Origin: an uncultured Fretibacterium sp.
Lineage (GTDB): Bacteria > Synergistota > Synergistia > Synergistales > Aminobacteriaceae
Assembly: GCF_938030725.1 (NCBI RefSeq)
Contig: NZ_CALHIQ010000025.1
Span: forward strand, 1-5,232
Direction: 5' to 3'
Length of the DNA stretch: 5,232 nt
The notes below the pieces were generated by a model. The model was not told the origin of the DNA, ran no database searches, and saw only the letters and a list, made by a program, of their open reading frames with translations. Position 1 is the first letter of the stretch, and each line of letters starts with the position of its first letter. The position numbers and the translations under genes were made by a program. Below, one piece after another: positions 4,320-5,232 of the stretch.

Positions 4320-5232
4320 CTATCGACGGCCCAGAAAGGCGACGGCGCAGGACGCGAGAAAGCGCATCCCGAAGGGGAAGCACCCCTCGTCCGGGCAAAA
4401 GCGCGTGCTGTGCAGCACTCCCGTCTCCTCCGGCCCCGCGCCGGCGGGACGGCAGCCCAGCCAGGCGAAGGCCGCGGGACGCTCGCGGGCGAAGAAGGCA
4501 AAGTCCTCCGCGCCCAGCTCCGGCCGCTCCGCCACGACGAGGTGTTCCGCCCCCATGGCCTTCCTCACCGCCTCCGCGGCCAGGTCGAACATTTCGGGGT
4601 CGTTCACCAGAGGGGGGTAGCCCTTGACGTAGCGCACCTCGCAACTGCCCCTCAGGGATCGCGCGATGCCCTCCGCCGCGCGCTCGATGAGGTCCGGCAT
4701 GGCCGCCTGGACCTCCTCCCTCAGGGTGCGCACCGTCCCCTCCATCTCCACCCGGTCCGGGATGACGTTGTACCGCCAGCCGCCCTTGATGGTCCCGATG
4801 GTGACCACGGCCGCATCCAGGGGCGAGACGCTGCGCGAGACGACGCTCTGGAGCCCGCAGAGCACCTGCCCCGCGATCATGATGGCGTCCACGCCCTGGT
4901 CCGGCGCGGACCCATGGGCCGCCCTGCCCTTCACGGTGAGGTACACCCGGTCGGAGGCCCCCATCTGAGGCCCGGACCTCAACACGACCTTCCCCGTTTC
5001 GTAGGCGGGCCAGACGTGAAGGCCGAACAGGCCGTCCACGCGGGGGTCCTCCAGGGCCCCATCCGCGATCATGCCCGGCGCTCCTCCGATGGGGTTCAGC
5101 TCCTCGGCGGGCTGAAAGATGAACTTCACGTTGCCCGGCAGCGCGTCGCGCATCCCCGCGAGAACGCAGGCGGTCCCCAGCAGCATGGCCGTATGGGTGT
5201 CGTGCCCGCAGGCGTGCATGACGCCCGGAACC
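4320..5232 (-). CDS. M20D-family metal-dependent amidohydrolase, partial (N-terminus outside window)
   Basis: Member of the M20D aminoacylase/carboxypeptidase group (hippuricase, IAA-amino-acid hydrolase and AbgA/AbgB-type enzymes), which cleaves N-acyl or N-aroyl amino acids with a two-metal centre. The frame is open to the window edge and reads VPGV just before MHACGHDTH, so the Met at 5219 is internal and about 90-100 N-terminal residues are missing. Counting from that Met, the expected metal and catalytic residues are present: Cys4 and His6 (HACGHD), Glu39-Glu40 (FQPAEE), His68 (GLHVWP) and His270 (VLHST). Residues about 88-200 form the lid/dimerisation domain (VKGRAAHGSAPDQG at 96-109). 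The GAEDFAFF motif (236-243) is typical of the group. The family C-terminus is complete and ends in GRR. It precedes the AbgT-family gene by 103 bases with no terminator between, so co-transcription and a shared substrate are likely. No signal peptide can be judged. Substrate (p-aminobenzoyl-glutamate or another N-acyl amino acid) is inference. Confidence 0.93.
   Translation of the reverse strand, partial: VPGVMHACGHDTHTAMLLGTACVLAGMRDALPGNVKFIFQPAEELNPIGGAPGMIADGALEDPRVDGLFGLHVWPAYETGKVVLRSGPQMGASDRVYLTVKGRAAHGSAPDQGVDAIMIAGQVLCGLQSVVSRSVSPLDAAVVTIGTIKGGWRYNVIPDRVEMEGTVRTLREEVQAAMPDLIERAAEGIARSLRGSCEVRYVKGYPPLVNDPEMFDLAAEAVRKAMGAEHLVVAERPELGAEDFAFFARERPAAFAWLGCRPAGAGPEETGVLHSTRFCPDEGCFPFGMRFLASCAVAFLGRR

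Noticed and set aside
4240..4644. A minus-strand frame of 134 codons covering the M20-AbgT gap
   Set aside because: It overlaps the end of the M20 gene out of frame and has an Arg/Gly-rich translation typical of GC-rich shadows. The 103-base gap itself shows no convincing small gene, promoter or terminator.

Overview
The window is high-GC bacterial DNA with dense, GC3-rich coding. It holds one plus-strand gene, cut by the left edge, and four minus-strand genes, the last cut by the right edge. A Sec-type signal peptide on one product, strong Shine-Dalgarno sites and an AbgT-type transporter beside an M20 amidohydrolase suggest an anaerobic or host-associated Gram-negative. A high-GC Synergistota (Fretibacterium-like) is my tentative guess, resting on gene content and style only; no rRNA or other phylogenetic marker is present.

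Layout. (1) 2-961, plus strand: C-terminal part of a probable surface or secreted protein. A beta-rich stretch and a Pro-rich linker lead into a very acidic, repeat-bearing tail that has no Lys, Arg or His over its last 258 residues. (2) 962-1255: a 294-base convergent intergenic region with an 11-bp perfect hairpin just after that gene, a second 8-bp hairpin at 1142-1160, and short repeats; no RNA gene is recognisable in it. (3) 1256-1741, minus: small exported protein of unknown function. (4) 1851-2438, minus: 5-formyltetrahydrofolate cyclo-ligase. (5) 2544-2581: a good intrinsic terminator on the minus strand. (6) 2606-4216, minus: AbgT-family transporter with the family's key residues. (7) 4320-5232, minus: M20D-type amidohydrolase, N-terminus beyond the window.

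How the genes fit together. The M20 hydrolase and AbgT transporter lie in the same direction, 103 bases apart with no visible terminator, and probably form one transcription unit that ends at the 2544-2581 terminator. This recalls the abgA/abgB-abgT arrangement of Escherichia coli, in which AbgT takes up p-aminobenzoyl-glutamate (a folate breakdown product) and M20 subunits cleave it. The next gene downstream is also a folate enzyme, so a folate-salvage neighbourhood is a reasonable but unproven reading; the terminator argues that the cyclo-ligase is transcribed separately. The small exported protein follows the cyclo-ligase by 109 bases, has its own strong ribosome-binding site, and has no clear functional link to folate.

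Most of the window is ordinary. The least explained part is the acidic repeat protein at the left edge. I see no mobile element, CRISPR array, tRNA or rRNA.
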